Both the position numbers and the translations under genes were made by a program. Shown here piece after piece: positions 25,222 to 34,644 of a DNA stretch of 64,000 nt. Positions within the stretch are counted from its first letter, which is position 1; each line of letters begins with the position of its first letter. This stretch comes from Puia sp963703355 (GTDB lineage: Bacteria; Bacteroidota; Bacteroidia; Chitinophagales; Chitinophagaceae). The notes beneath the pieces are model-generated. The model was not told the DNA's origin. It searched no databases and saw only the letters and a program-made list of their open reading frames with translations. The stretch spans positions 3,472,001 to 3,536,000 of the forward strand of contig OY969813.1 of assembly GCA_963703355.1 (NCBI GenBank), written 5' to 3'.

Positions 25222-26091
25222 TTAAGAATAAAACAATCGATGCATTAGAAATACGACAACAAAACCCGCGCTGGTAAAACAGGAAGCTATTATATTCATT
25301 CGCATGGTATGTTTAAAATCAGCAAAGGAAGGGTTTCGCCACACTTTTGCGGCCCAGTTCATAAAGTATACGAGAATCGGCAGCATGCAGGTTGATAAAA
25401 CCAGGAATTCTTTTGTTTCCAGCGAAATGCTGAAGTAATATCCGAGTAAGATGAAGGCAATCCCATACAATATCCCGCTAAATATAAATGTTCCGCGAAT
25501 ACCCAAGGTGGCACTGAGGGTCTGAACGCCGTCTTTTGCATCTGCCTTGTGTTGATATATTTGCGTCATTGGATAAAAACCTCCTATCAGAACGGATGCA
25601 CAAATCATTCCCAACAAAGGCACATGAGTTGTTAAATAGCGATCCGTGCCGTGATAAACCATAAAAAAAACCAAAGCTCCCTGGCAAATTATCACCGTAA
25701 AATATCCTATCAGGGGATATTTTTTTAATCGTACAGCTCTGGCGCTATATGCCCTTGAAGCCAATATATAAAGAATGGAAGCCATGGTGAAATATAAACT
25801 GACGAAAAAACTCAATATAAGAGCAACTAAGTCCATTAGTATAGTTGCGTAAAAAAGCTGATAGGTTGGCTGAAGCGGTGATTTTATTCCTCCAATACTC
25901 CCCTCGTCTTTGTCCATATAACTATTGAAACCGTTACTGGAAGGATAAATCAACACATGCAGGATAAGAAAAATGAGAATTGACTTCGATAAAACGGGAT
26001 GCGCTACCTGGCTGATCGCAAACCAGAATACAGGCATCAGGAAAAAAGAAAAATGAAAACGAAGCAATTGAATTGTAGAACGCTGAATCAT
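25222..26091 (-). CDS. UbiA-family prenyltransferase
   Basis: A 289-aa integral membrane protein with eight or so hydrophobic helices. The two Mg-prenyl-diphosphate motifs of the UbiA family are present in recognisable form: N56-SYM-D60-KDEG in the first and D184-AK-D187-G in the second, with YSARAVRLKKYP between them. It is first in the operon with the type III polyketide synthase, which suggests it attaches an isoprenoid chain to the polyketide phenol in the membrane. Not one of the housekeeping MenA/UbiA/CyoE set as far as I can see. Confidence 0.85.
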   Translation of the reverse strand: MIQRSTIQLLRFHFSFFLMPVFWFAISQVAHPVLSKSILIFLILHVLIYPSSNGFNSYMDKDEGSIGGIKSPLQPTYQLFYATILMDLVALILSFFVSLYFTMASILYILASRAYSARAVRLKKYPLIGYFTVIICQGALVFFMVYHGTDRYLTTHVPLLGMICASVLIGGFYPMTQIYQHKADAKDGVQTLSATLGIRGTFIFSGILYGIAFILLGYYFSISLETKEFLVLSTCMLPILVYFMNWAAKVWRNPSFADFKHTMRMNIIASCFTSAGFVVVFLMHRLFYS

Positions 26092-26180
26092 TTTTCGGGG
26101 GATTGATCTGAAGGCTGAAAGAATAAGGAAGATAACAGCATTTTATATTTTATTAAAACCCATTTTCGCCCCACCATCTC

Positions 26181-26211
26181 TTCCAAATGGAATGTCTTCC
26201 CGTAACGGGAA
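26181..26211. promoter_or_regulatory. Two adjacent TTCC...GGAA palindromes upstream of the PKS operon
   Basis: TTCCA-AA-TGGAA (26181-26192) and TTCCCGT-A-ACGGGAA (26197-26211) lie 4 bp apart in the gap between the divergent UbiA/PKS operon (start 26091) and the T9SS cargo gene (start 26298). Two related inverted repeats side by side suggest a dimeric regulator binding site. No regulator gene is next to them. Confidence 0.4.
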
Positions 26212-26297
26212 ATTATCTATTTTGGAATCTGTTGGTTTACACGATATTATGTACTGGTATGGATTTCGTTTCTTCAAAGCGATTTAATACATATCTT

Positions 26298-27428
26298 ATG
26301 AAGATCAGTGTGCTTAGAAAAATAATATTCATCTTTTTACCTGTTATATTTCTTTCCATGTTCCTGCATGCGCAGGTTGCTGAATGGACTTTCAACAATG
26401 TTTTAACTGGATCAGGTTCTGCCAGCAGCGTTGCGGGAGATGCTTCATTAGGAAGTACAATCGCTGCAGGTGGCGCTTTTAATGGTGGAACGGTTTATTA
26501 TGGCGAAGGATCCTGGCCGACAGGCAGTACGATAGACCCAAATGCTTATCTCGAATTTTCGATTACACCCACAGCGGGTCATACGCTTACAGTTTCTTCC
26601 CTGGTCATGCAGATCCGAAGAAGTACTACGGGTACTTCCGGAGCCGGCCCAAACAACTGGTCTTTGCGCAGTAATCTGGATGGGTTTTCAACTGATATTT
26701 CCAGTGGTATACTAACGGCGAACAGTACTCCGGCGACAGTTGTAACACTGGGTGCGTCTTTCATGAATATGTCATCTAAAATAATTTTTCGATTGTACGG
26801 TTATAACGCAACGGTTTCTTCGGGTGGACTGGATCGTTTTGTATATGACGATATCGAAGCAGGCGGTTCAAGCGTACTGCCGTTGGTATTTGATTATTTT
26901 AAGGTAAGTACGGAAAATAAATCTGCTGCCATTACATGGAAAATAGACGGAGATGAAAATCTTACTTCCCTGTCAATACAACGAGCCGCTGATGGTGTGC
27001 ATTTTGAAACTGTGAAACAATATAACGGTAATCAGATCAGCACTGCCCGCGACGATTCATATCTGGATCCTTTAAATAATCCTTCCGGCACTTTTGCGTA
27101 TCGGATGGAGATGATTTCAAACGCAGGACTGGCTACTTATTCAACTGTCCAGACTGTTTCTTTTGATATTGAAAACGGATTTCAACTTCAAGCGATTAAT
27201 ACGTTCGGTTCTAACTCAGTTAGTTTTCGTGTTAATACCGAAAAAGCCGGAAATTATCATTTCAGTCTGTATAATCTGAATGGTAATAAAGTGGCGGAGA
27301 AATTGATGTCCCTGTCGGCAGGAAATCAGGAAATGGAGTTGAATAGTGCGCCGTTAAAATCTGGCATATATGTGCTGCTGGGTGAAAATGGAAAGGTCAA
27401 GACCAGCACCAAAATCATGATATTATAA
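26298..27428 (+). CDS. Secreted protein with type IX sorting domain
   Basis: About 376 aa from the ATG at 26298, which gives a good signal peptide (MKISVLRKIIFIFLPVIFLS, cleavage near LHAQ); an upstream in-frame ATG at 26187 would bury it. The mature part begins VAEWTFNNVLTG and has a beta-sandwich region up to about residue 230 with no family I recognise, then an Fn3-like stretch, and ends with a type IX sorting domain (YHFSLYNLNGNKVAEKL, TSTKIMIL). It is exported through the PorT-containing system and anchored or released at the cell surface. Function is unknown. A possible terminator lies beyond its stop at 27468-27489. Confidence 0.78.
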   Translation: MKISVLRKIIFIFLPVIFLSMFLHAQVAEWTFNNVLTGSGSASSVAGDASLGSTIAAGGAFNGGTVYYGEGSWPTGSTIDPNAYLEFSITPTAGHTLTVSSLVMQIRRSTTGTSGAGPNNWSLRSNLDGFSTDISSGILTANSTPATVVTLGASFMNMSSKIIFRLYGYNATVSSGGLDRFVYDDIEAGGSSVLPLVFDYFKVSTENKSAAITWKIDGDENLTSLSIQRAADGVHFETVKQYNGNQISTARDDSYLDPLNNPSGTFAYRMEMISNAGLATYSTVQTVSFDIENGFQLQAINTFGSNSVSFRVNTEKAGNYHFSLYNLNGNKVAEKLMSLSAGNQEMELNSAPLKSGIYVLLGENGKVKTSTKIMIL

Positions 27429-27449
27429 ATCAGCTAATCCGGACGGTAA

Positions 27450-29099
27450 TTAAATAAGCATTCGCAGGGGCTCTTCCAGGAGCCCTTTTAGCGTTTGGAG
27501 AAACGCTGCGCCTGTTGCGCCATCCACCACGCGATGGTCGCAGGTCATAGTGAGTTTCATAACATTTCCAGGAACGATCGATCCATTCTTTACCACGGGA
27601 ATCTGTTGTATCGAACTGATTGCCAGAATGCACGCATCGGGCGGATTGATGATAGCAGTGAATTCGTCTATCCCAAACATTCCAAGATTTGATATCGTGA
27701 ATGTACTTCCTTCCCAGTCAGATGGTTGAAGTTTTTTATTTTTTGCTTTCGTGGCAAAGTCTTTTACTTCTGCTGAAATCTGAGAAAGAGATTTGGTATC
27801 CGCAAAACGCACAACCGGTACTAAAAGGCCGTCTTCAACTGCAACAGCCACGCCGATATTCACATGATGATTTACCCGGATTTTATCTCCCATCCAGCTG
27901 CTGTTTACTGCCGGATGTTTCTTCAATGCCAGTGCTGTGGCTTTTAGAACGAAATCATTAAAAGAGATTTTAACGGGTGCGGTTTCGTTAATTTTTGCGC
28001 GACTACTTACTGCCTGATCCATATCAACCTGAATAGTAAGATAAAATTCAGGAGCAGTAAATTTTACTTCTGAAAGACGTTTTGCAATTGTTTTGCGCAT
28101 TTGAGAAACCGGCACGTCTTCAAAACTTACTGTACCCGCAGCTGAAGCAGATACAGAAGCAATTTTTTGAGGAGCGGGTGTCGTAGAGGAAGGCTTAAAT
28201 TCAGCCACATCTTTTTTAACTATACGACCGTAATCTCCGCTTCCATGAAGTTGTGAGAGATCAATACCTTTTTCAGAGGCCAGTTTTTTTGCTAAGGGAG
28301 AAGCTTTGATTCGACCGTCTCCGTTTAAAGAAGGTGATGCAGCTTCAGCGGGTTCTGAATCAGTTTTAGCACTGGTAGCGACTGGCTCCTGATTTACCGG
28401 TTTTACAGTTTCTGGTGCCGATCCTTTATTTTTTGCCGCGCTTACAATCTGTTGCACATTTACTTTTCCTTCTTCGCCAATGATTGCCAACAAATCATTC
28501 ACAGCAATTTTTTGCCCTTTTTCAGCTCCGGTATACAGTAACTTTCCTTCTTTATAACTTTCCAGCTCCATTGTTGCCTTGTCCGTTTCTATATCCGCCA
28601 GTATATCCCCTTTTTTCACTGTATCACCTACTTTCTTGTGCCAGTCCGCAATGACACCTTCAGTCATGGTATCACTTAACCTGGGCATTAGTATCACTTC
28701 CTGCATGGAGGATAAATCCAATTCGGTTGACGGTTGACGGTTGACCGTTGGGGGTTGTTCTTTTTTTGCGATAGGTGCCGGAGCTGGTGCAGCATCGGAT
28801 TTCTCAGGAGTTGCCTGTGTTTTTGAGGCGCCACCCTTTACCAGTGTGCTGATGTCTTCGCCGGGTTTACCGATGATTGCCAGCAGATCATTCACCTGAA
28901 TTTTACCTCCTTTATCGGTGCCAGTGAATAAAAGTGTCCCGTCTTTATAACTTTCTAGATCCATGGTGGCTTTGTCAGTTTCAACCTCAGCGAGCAGATC
29001 TCCTTTTTTAACATTATCGCCCACTTTTTTATGCCAGGCAGCAATTACCCCTTCAGTCATTGTATCACTTAATCTGGGCATTAAAATAACTTCAGCCAT
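27450..29099 (-). CDS. Dihydrolipoamide acetyltransferase (E2) of pyruvate dehydrogenase, two lipoyl domains
   Basis: A 549-aa E2 subunit: lipoyl domain 1 (about 1-80, lipoyl Lys43 in ETDKATMDL), linker, lipoyl domain 2 (132-210, Lys174), linker, peripheral-subunit-binding domain (about 264-300, KASPLAKKLASEKGIDL), and the catalytic domain with the H522/D526 motif DHRVVDG near the C-terminus. The two lipoyl domains are nearly identical and suggest a recent internal duplication. The first linker includes residues PPTVNRQPST, encoded by a heptamer repeat (28724-28757). The E1 genes are not in the window. Acyl specificity (pyruvate rather than branched-chain or 2-oxoglutarate) is inferred from the double lipoyl architecture. 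Confidence 0.9.
   Translation of the reverse strand: MAEVILMPRLSDTMTEGVIAAWHKKVGDNVKKGDLLAEVETDKATMDLESYKDGTLLFTGTDKGGKIQVNDLLAIIGKPGEDISTLVKGGASKTQATPEKSDAAPAPAPIAKKEQPPTVNRQPSTELDLSSMQEVILMPRLSDTMTEGVIADWHKKVGDTVKKGDILADIETDKATMELESYKEGKLLYTGAEKGQKIAVNDLLAIIGEEGKVNVQQIVSAAKNKGSAPETVKPVNQEPVATSAKTDSEPAEAASPSLNGDGRIKASPLAKKLASEKGIDLSQLHGSGDYGRIVKKDVAEFKPSSTTPAPQKIASVSASAAGTVSFEDVPVSQMRKTIAKRLSEVKFTAPEFYLTIQVDMDQAVSSRAKINETAPVKISFNDFVLKATALALKKHPAVNSSWMGDKIRVNHHVNIGVAVAVEDGLLVPVVRFADTKSLSQISAEVKDFATKAKNKKLQPSDWEGSTFTISNLGMFGIDEFTAIINPPDACILAISSIQQIPVVKNGSIVPGNVMKLTMTCDHRVVDGATGAAFLQTLKGLLEEPLRMLI
27468..27489 (+). terminator. Hairpin with T-run downstream of the T9SS cargo gene
   Basis: GGGCTC (27468-27473) pairs with GAGCCC (27480-27485) around a 6-nt loop, followed by TTTT. 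It lies 40 bp after the + strand stop codon and inside the 3' end of the convergent E2 gene. Confidence 0.4.
28724..28757. repeat. Heptamer repeat CGGTTGA within the E2 coding sequence
   Basis: Three exact copies of CGGTTGA (28724-28744), then CCGTTGG and GGGTTG. On the coding strand the unit is TCAACCG, and the array encodes the interdomain linker PPTVNRQPST. The same kind of unit (ACGGTTA) occurs in the intergenic array at 48170. Confidence 0.85.
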
Positions 29100-29171
29100 A
29101 AAACAGGAAAATTTTGAATTTGGAGATTCGAAATTAAGGCAAAATCATGAAATGATCCGGACCAGTATGCA

Positions 29172-32100
29172 TTATACCTTTTGCAGTACGGGCACGTCTT
29201 TCACGTTACCTGTACGTTTGATAACTCCCCAGTGCTGCAATTCACCTTTAATGGCTCTGCGAAAGGATTTGAAAAGAACATACCATAACAGCCAGCGCCA
29301 GGCAAGACGCTGAGGTATCAGCCATACCAGTTTACTCAATTTTTCCTTTTCAAAACTAAATGCAAGAATGGCAACGCCCAGATCCACCAGCAGAAAAACC
29401 AGGTAATATTTTCCAATCCTGGCTCCATTACCAAATCTGATCCCAATAAGCATAATGATATCTGCCAGAGGAATGATCGACGGTATGATATATTGAAAAG
29501 TAAGGATATTGGGTAAAGCGATCCACCCCAGCGCTTTATTACGGGAACTGAATAACATATCCCTGTTTTTCCAAAAGGTTTGCATCACTCCAAAACTCCA
29601 TCTAAATCTTTGCTTGATAAACATTTTGACGGTTTCCGGCGCTTCCGTCATGGCAATGGCGTCGTTCTCGTTTTCAATGATATAATTGCAACGCAACAGA
29701 CGAATGGTAAGGTCGCAGTCTTCGGCCAGTGTATCGGTGGTGAAGCCTCCGGCTTCTTCAATGGCTTTCTTACGGAACGCGCCGATTGCCCCCGGTACAA
29801 CGGTAATGGCGTTGAGATATGCAAAAGCCATACGGTCAAAATTCTGACTGCTTATATATTCGATGGACTGCCATCTCGTAAGTAGATTAACTGTGTTACC
29901 TACTTTCACATTACCCGCTACTGCACCTACTTTTTTCCCATTGTGATATTGGATATCGCCAAAATGCATCATGAGCTTTGAAACGGCATCTCTGAGAAGC
30001 TTGGTATCGGCGTCGATACAGATTACGAATTCTGATTCGGATTGAAGAATTCCAAAGTTCAGCGCAGAAGCTTTGCCACCGTTAGCTTTTGTAAAAACAC
30101 GCACTCTGGAATTTCCTTCAAAGGCTTGCCGGACCTTTTGAAACGTTCCATCTTTACTACCGTCATCCACAAAGATGATTTCAAAATTCGGATAGTCTGT
30201 TTTCAGTAAATTTTCAATGGAACTTACTGCATTGACTTCTTCATTATAGGCTGGAACGATGATGCTCACTTTAGGCGCACCGGTACCATCCGGTTTCCAG
30301 AAATATTGCAAATTGAATTTCTTTTCCCAATGCTTCTGTTTAGTGGCCATCACGGCCATGAATATGATACGTGCAAGAGAAAGAATAATAAATACGATGA
30401 AAACAGAAGTCAGGAAATGACTCCCTATATAAGCAGTCATCGCCAGGAAATAATTTAGCTGGAGCAAATAATATCCACTGCCTCTGGGAACGGCTGGCAT
30501 CAGGTCTTCTTTTTTCTTTCCAAGAAGATCTGCAATGGTAGTAAACTGATAACCCCGTTCTTTGAAATAGTGAATGATGCGGGGAAGGGCTTCAACGGTT
30601 GCCTCCCTGCTGTCTCCGCCAGCATCGTGTAACAGTATGATATTGCCGCTCAGATTCTGATCAGTCATGTTTTGTTTTCTGGCGATGACCCGGGCAACGA
30701 TTGAATCGGCTGATGTGCCGGGTTCCCAGTCGAGGGGATCAATGGATTCTCCGATATCCAGATAATTTTTTTCGCGTGCTATCGCAACCGGAATTAATTC
30801 ATCCGCCTTTACGGGTTCAAAATCGGCATTAAAGGGTGCCCTGAATAGTACCGTAGAATGACCCGTGATCGCTTCAATGAGCAAACGGGTCGCATCCATT
30901 TCAATGATGGCGCGTTTTCGGCTGACTTTAGCAATGTTGGGATGGGTAAATGTATGGTTGCCGATTTCGTGACCCTCCCGATAAATACGTTTTACAATGG
31001 GAATATTATTTTCTGCATTGATCCCAACAAGAAAAAAAGCTGCGGGTACATTTTCCCTGCTGAGGATGTCCAGAATTCTCGGAGTATAAATAGGATCCGG
31101 GCCATCGTCAAAAGTGAGGACAAGTTTTTTCTTGTCCTTCGTTCCATATTTTCTCGCCAGCCATTTGGAAGGCAGCTGCGTATATGATTCTTCAGATATC
31201 AACAACTCGGCGGTATCCAGTTCCGGAATAATTTTTCCGCTTGTCGGGCCACCGATTACGTCCAGTACTTCTCCCTCTCCGGAATAAGCAGGCGTTTCAT
31301 CAGTGATCATAGTTTTGACGGTCGAGAATAAATGAAAATCAAAATTACGCAGGCTGTCCTTACTCATATCATGGTCATAGAAGTCCCACATTCTGGAATC
31401 TTCATTTCCAAGGCGCCAGAGTGCAACTCCAGCAAGGCTTGACTCTTCAGCAAAACGCATTGTGTTGAAAGTAGTTGCCGCATCGGTAAACTGGACTTTA
31501 TGCGGGGCACCATCATCACCGTCATAAGTAAAATGCAGATTATAGGAATCATTGTCAAAAATAATTTTCCCGTCGTAACTGCGCGCCAGCGTCAGGGCAT
31601 CCTGGTAACTGATTGGCGTAACTGAAACAACTTTATCGTTTTCATCAAGCTTCCAGTCATATCCAAATCCTGCAACAGCCAGGATCAGTTTGTCTGTCGG
31701 AATTTTTTTTATTGCGTCATCCACAGCGCCTTCAATCCATTTCTGATGACAAATAGGTCCGGGGCCGGTACCATCTGAAAACTGATCGTATGCCATCAGG
31801 ATAACGTAATCATTGTAAGCAGAAAGCTCCTTAAAATTATAGTCTTCATTAAAGGGCTGTACATCCTGCGAAACAAGTAACCCTTTTGCGTGCATTTTTT
31901 CATAAAGCGATTTCTGAAACTGCACGAGTACTTCATTTTTCTTTTCGAGCAGGTCCTCAAAATCAATATTAATTCCGTCCAGTTTATATAATTCCAGATA
32001 TTTTACAATATCATCTATAAGTCGCTCTCTTTTGACCGGATTATTCAAAATACGGTGTACAACGTCTCCGCGAAATACACTGCCAATATTGTTGGTGAGA

Positions 32101-32666
32101 AGAGGCAACACTTTTACGCCTGATTTATTCATGATGTTCAATGCAGCCGAGTCTATTTTTATCCAAAGGGTATCTGTATTAGGATCCAGGAAGAACCATT
32201 CGGGAAGCACCATATTCAAACGCGCAATATTCTGATTCAGTGAAATAAGAGAGGAGGGCGACCAATTCACATAGAAACCTGCTCTCACCCCGGTTGAGAA
32301 TTTTTTAAACGAATAAAAACTGGAATCTGCCTGAACGATAATTCCATTTTTTTTCCGGAATCGTTTTCCTATGGGATAGCCACCGGCTTTGTATGCGACT
32401 TTTTCATTGATGTACTTTCTGAAGCCGCCATATTGTTTACCTATTTTGCTCTTATTAAACAGCCAGCTGGAACTATCGAGTAGTGCTTCTTTTTCCTGCG
32501 CACCAAAATTTGGCAGAGAAGGTGTATAAACACGTGTAAGTGTAATCAGAATAGTAACTACTCCTAAAACCACAAAAAGGGCAATCAGGCGACTACTCCA
32601 TACAAACCGCGACCACCGGGAAGACGAATTAGTCTGAAATACCTGATTCGTAGAATTTCTTGCCAT
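29172..32666 (-). CDS. Trimodular membrane protein: GH18-like, polysaccharide deacetylase and GT2 synthase
   Basis: A 1164-aa protein. An N-terminal membrane helix (about 24-45) is followed by a GH18-like barrel (about 126-420; catalytic motif DGINIDFE at 230-237), a NodB-type polysaccharide deacetylase (about 513-710; TFDDGPD at 518, HTFTH at 571), a helix pair (about 735-775), a family 2 processive glycosyltransferase (about 798-1030; VDDGSKDG, DADTKL, AEDCDL and the QRFRW motif at 1019-1023), and C-terminal helices. The GT faces the cytoplasm, the other two domains the periplasm, so one chain could synthesise, export, deacetylate and trim a beta-linked HexNAc polymer, as the separate PgaC and PgaB proteins do for poly-GlcNAc. 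Polymer identity is inferred. Confidence 0.87.
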   Translation of the reverse strand: MARNSTNQVFQTNSSSRWSRFVWSSRLIALFVVLGVVTILITLTRVYTPSLPNFGAQEKEALLDSSSWLFNKSKIGKQYGGFRKYINEKVAYKAGGYPIGKRFRKKNGIIVQADSSFYSFKKFSTGVRAGFYVNWSPSSLISLNQNIARLNMVLPEWFFLDPNTDTLWIKIDSAALNIMNKSGVKVLPLLTNNIGSVFRGDVVHRILNNPVKRERLIDDIVKYLELYKLDGINIDFEDLLEKKNEVLVQFQKSLYEKMHAKGLLVSQDVQPFNEDYNFKELSAYNDYVILMAYDQFSDGTGPGPICHQKWIEGAVDDAIKKIPTDKLILAVAGFGYDWKLDENDKVVSVTPISYQDALTLARSYDGKIIFDNDSYNLHFTYDGDDGAPHKVQFTDAATTFNTMRFAEESSLAGVALWRLGNEDSRMWDFYDHDMSKDSLRNFDFHLFSTVKTMITDETPAYSGEGEVLDVIGGPTSGKIIPELDTAELLISEESYTQLPSKWLARKYGTKDKKKLVLTFDDGPDPIYTPRILDILSRENVPAAFFLVGINAENNIPIVKRIYREGHEIGNHTFTHPNIAKVSRKRAIIEMDATRLLIEAITGHSTVLFRAPFNADFEPVKADELIPVAIAREKNYLDIGESIDPLDWEPGTSADSIVARVIARKQNMTDQNLSGNIILLHDAGGDSREATVEALPRIIHYFKERGYQFTTIADLLGKKKEDLMPAVPRGSGYYLLQLNYFLAMTAYIGSHFLTSVFIVFIILSLARIIFMAVMATKQKHWEKKFNLQYFWKPDGTGAPKVSIIVPAYNEEVNAVSSIENLLKTDYPNFEIIFVDDGSKDGTFQKVRQAFEGNSRVRVFTKANGGKASALNFGILQSESEFVICIDADTKLLRDAVSKLMMHFGDIQYHNGKKVGAVAGNVKVGNTVNLLTRWQSIEYISSQNFDRMAFAYLNAITVVPGAIGAFRKKAIEEAGGFTTDTLAEDCDLTIRLLRCNYIIENENDAIAMTEAPETVKMFIKQRFRWSFGVMQTFWKNRDMLFSSRNKALGWIALPNILTFQYIIPSIIPLADIIMLIGIRFGNGARIGKYYLVFLLVDLGVAILAFSFEKEKLSKLVWLIPQRLAWRWLLWYVLFKSFRRAIKGELQHWGVIKRTGNVKDVPVLQKV

Positions 32667-32810
32667 AAGTAAGTGTAAAGATCCTGCGAATCAACGTCTG
32701 CGCAAAATCGGGTATTTCAAATTAGAGGATTTTTAGCATTTGACTGGGTTTAAATTTAGTAGAACATAAGCGAGAAAAGTAACGGGGTTGATTTTCGAAT
32801 TGAAAAGTTG

Positions 32811-32838
32811 TAGGCTTTGGGCTTTCAGCTTTAGGTTT
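32811..32838. repeat. Degenerate heptamer repeat after dnaX
   Basis: Four in-phase 7-bp units, TAGGCTT, TGGGCTT, TCAGCTT and TAGGTTT, ending 1 bp before the dnaX stop codon (minus strand). Same family as the AGGCT/AGCCT heptamers at 18734-18883. The rest of the gap 32667-32810, upstream of the trimodular gene, shows no clear promoter match. Confidence 0.6.
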
Positions 32839-32839
32839 A

Positions 32840-34597
32840 TTAATAGTCCAGTTCAAGTTTCAGTTTGTCCTTCAACTCTTTTACGAGTGGATACATTTCT
32901 GCGATTTGCAGAAACTGTTCTCTTTTACTCAGCGTTTTCTCCTGAGGAAATTGCTCTGGCGATTTTTCGCGGATCACCAGCGTAAACGAGATGTTTTTAT
33001 TGTGGAAGCGTTCCTGCAGTAAGTCTGACAGTTTTCTTTTTTCCTGCTCTACAAATCTTTGTTCAAGATTATTATTGGTAATTATTTCAAAACACTGCCC
33101 ATCTATTATGCGCAATTCGGCGCCTTCAAAACTCAAAGCTGCAGAGTTTTTATTTCTTTTCAGGTCATCCGTAAATTGATTCCAGATTTCCAGTAAAAGT
33201 CCGTGATCCAGACTTTTTATTTCTTCGTTTCTGTCTGATATTTTGCGATTTACCAATTCCTGGCGAATTTTCGAAAGTGCTCCCAGGCTGGTTATTGACG
33301 GACTTGCAGATTTCGGAATTTCAATCATTAATTTGGGACCCGGGGCCGGCGTCACGTCAACAGGGTTTTCAGGAACCTTTTCGATATGATTGCCCGGGTT
33401 TTTTTTCTCTCTTACCTGCATTGGGACTATCGCCCGATAAGCCACGGGTTTCACTGCATCGGTACCCTTTTTCTTATCTGCTAAACCTCTGGATAAATCC
33501 ATGGCCTGTCTGAGATAAGCGAGTTTGATCAGCGCCAGTTCAACGTGCAATCTCTTATTTCTTGAAGTTTTATATTGTAATTCTGATTCGCTTAATACGT
33601 TTAACACGCTGATGAGATAGGACGATTCCAGATTTTTTGCCTCATCCAGGTATTTTGCTTTGAAATCTTCGACTACATCCAGCAGAACAGCTGCTTTTTC
33701 ATCTTTACAAATCAACAGGTTTCGTGTAAATTCTGCCAAACCATTCAACAATAAATCGCCTTCAAAACCCTTTCGATTAATTTCATCATATATTAAAAGA
33801 GCATCCGATAATTTTTGTTCACGTATAGCAGAAAGCAACGTGAAATAATATCCCGCATCAAGGATATTCAGGTGTTCAAGTGCGTCTTTGTACGTAATCT
33901 TTCCATTTGAAAAACTTACCATTTTGTCCATGATGCTTAACGCGTCGCGCATACATCCTTCACTTTTTTGCGCAATGATTTCGAGGGAAGATTTTTCGGC
34001 GGGTATATTCTCTTTTGCGCAGATTTCTTCAAGGTGATCTATAATATCCTGATTGGTAATTCGCTTGAAATCAAATACCTGACATCGACTGAGGATAGTC
34101 GGGAGAATTTTATGTTTTTCTGTAGTGGCAAGAATGAAAATAGCGTAAGGTGGCGGCTCTTCCAGGGTTTTTAAAAAAGCATTAAAAGCTGAAGAACTCA
34201 GCATATGCACTTCATCGATAATATAAACCTTGTATTTTCCAGGTTGGGGTGCAAAACGAACCTGATCAACCAGAGCGCGGATATCATCCACTGAATTATT
34301 GCTCGCTGCATCCAGCTCGTGAATATTGAGTGAACTACCTTCATTAAAAGAAACACAAGAGTGGCAGACATTACAGGCCTCCCCATCGGAGGTTAGGTTT
34401 TCGCAGTTAATTGTTTTAGCCAATATTCTTGCACAGGTTGTTTTACCAACACCACGCGGACCACAAAAAAGAAAAGCATGAGCAAGTTGTTTGTTACGAA
34501 TCGCATTTTTAAGTGTAGTGGTTATATGGGATTGCCCTACAACAGTAGAAAAAAGTTGCGGTCTGTATTTTCTTGCTGAAACGATAAATTTGTTCAT
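32840..34597 (-). CDS. dnaX: DNA polymerase III subunit gamma/tau
   Basis: Clamp-loader ATPase of the replicative polymerase, 585 aa. Walker A GPRGVGKTT is at 46-54, the zinc-binding cysteines lie in C65 and CNVCHSC (75-81), DEVHML near 124 is Walker B and the LSRCQVFDF sensor region follows. The C-terminal 200 residues are the tau-like extension ending in VKELKDKLKLELDY. A good Shine-Dalgarno (GGAGG at 34607-34611) lies 9 nt before the ATG, unusual in Bacteroidota, which mostly lack one. No slippery run of A is evident for a programmed gamma frameshift. The GNAT-like gene is 47 bp upstream on the same strand. Confidence 0.96.
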   Translation of the reverse strand: MNKFIVSARKYRPQLFSTVVGQSHITTTLKNAIRNKQLAHAFLFCGPRGVGKTTCARILAKTINCENLTSDGEACNVCHSCVSFNEGSSLNIHELDAASNNSVDDIRALVDQVRFAPQPGKYKVYIIDEVHMLSSSAFNAFLKTLEEPPPYAIFILATTEKHKILPTILSRCQVFDFKRITNQDIIDHLEEICAKENIPAEKSSLEIIAQKSEGCMRDALSIMDKMVSFSNGKITYKDALEHLNILDAGYYFTLLSAIREQKLSDALLIYDEINRKGFEGDLLLNGLAEFTRNLLICKDEKAAVLLDVVEDFKAKYLDEAKNLESSYLISVLNVLSESELQYKTSRNKRLHVELALIKLAYLRQAMDLSRGLADKKKGTDAVKPVAYRAIVPMQVREKKNPGNHIEKVPENPVDVTPAPGPKLMIEIPKSASPSITSLGALSKIRQELVNRKISDRNEEIKSLDHGLLLEIWNQFTDDLKRNKNSAALSFEGAELRIIDGQCFEIITNNNLEQRFVEQEKRKLSDLLQERFHNKNISFTLVIREKSPEQFPQEKTLSKREQFLQIAEMYPLVKELKDKLKLELDY

Positions 34598-34606
34598 AAG
34601 GCGGTG

Positions 34607-34611
34607 CCTCC
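34607..34611 (-). promoter_or_regulatory. Strong Shine-Dalgarno of dnaX
   Basis: GGAGG on the minus strand, 9 nt before the dnaX start codon at 34597. Recorded because most starts in this window show no such sequence. Confidence 0.6.
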
Positions 34612-34644
34612 AGTATCTTTCCTTATTGCAATAATAATGAAGTT

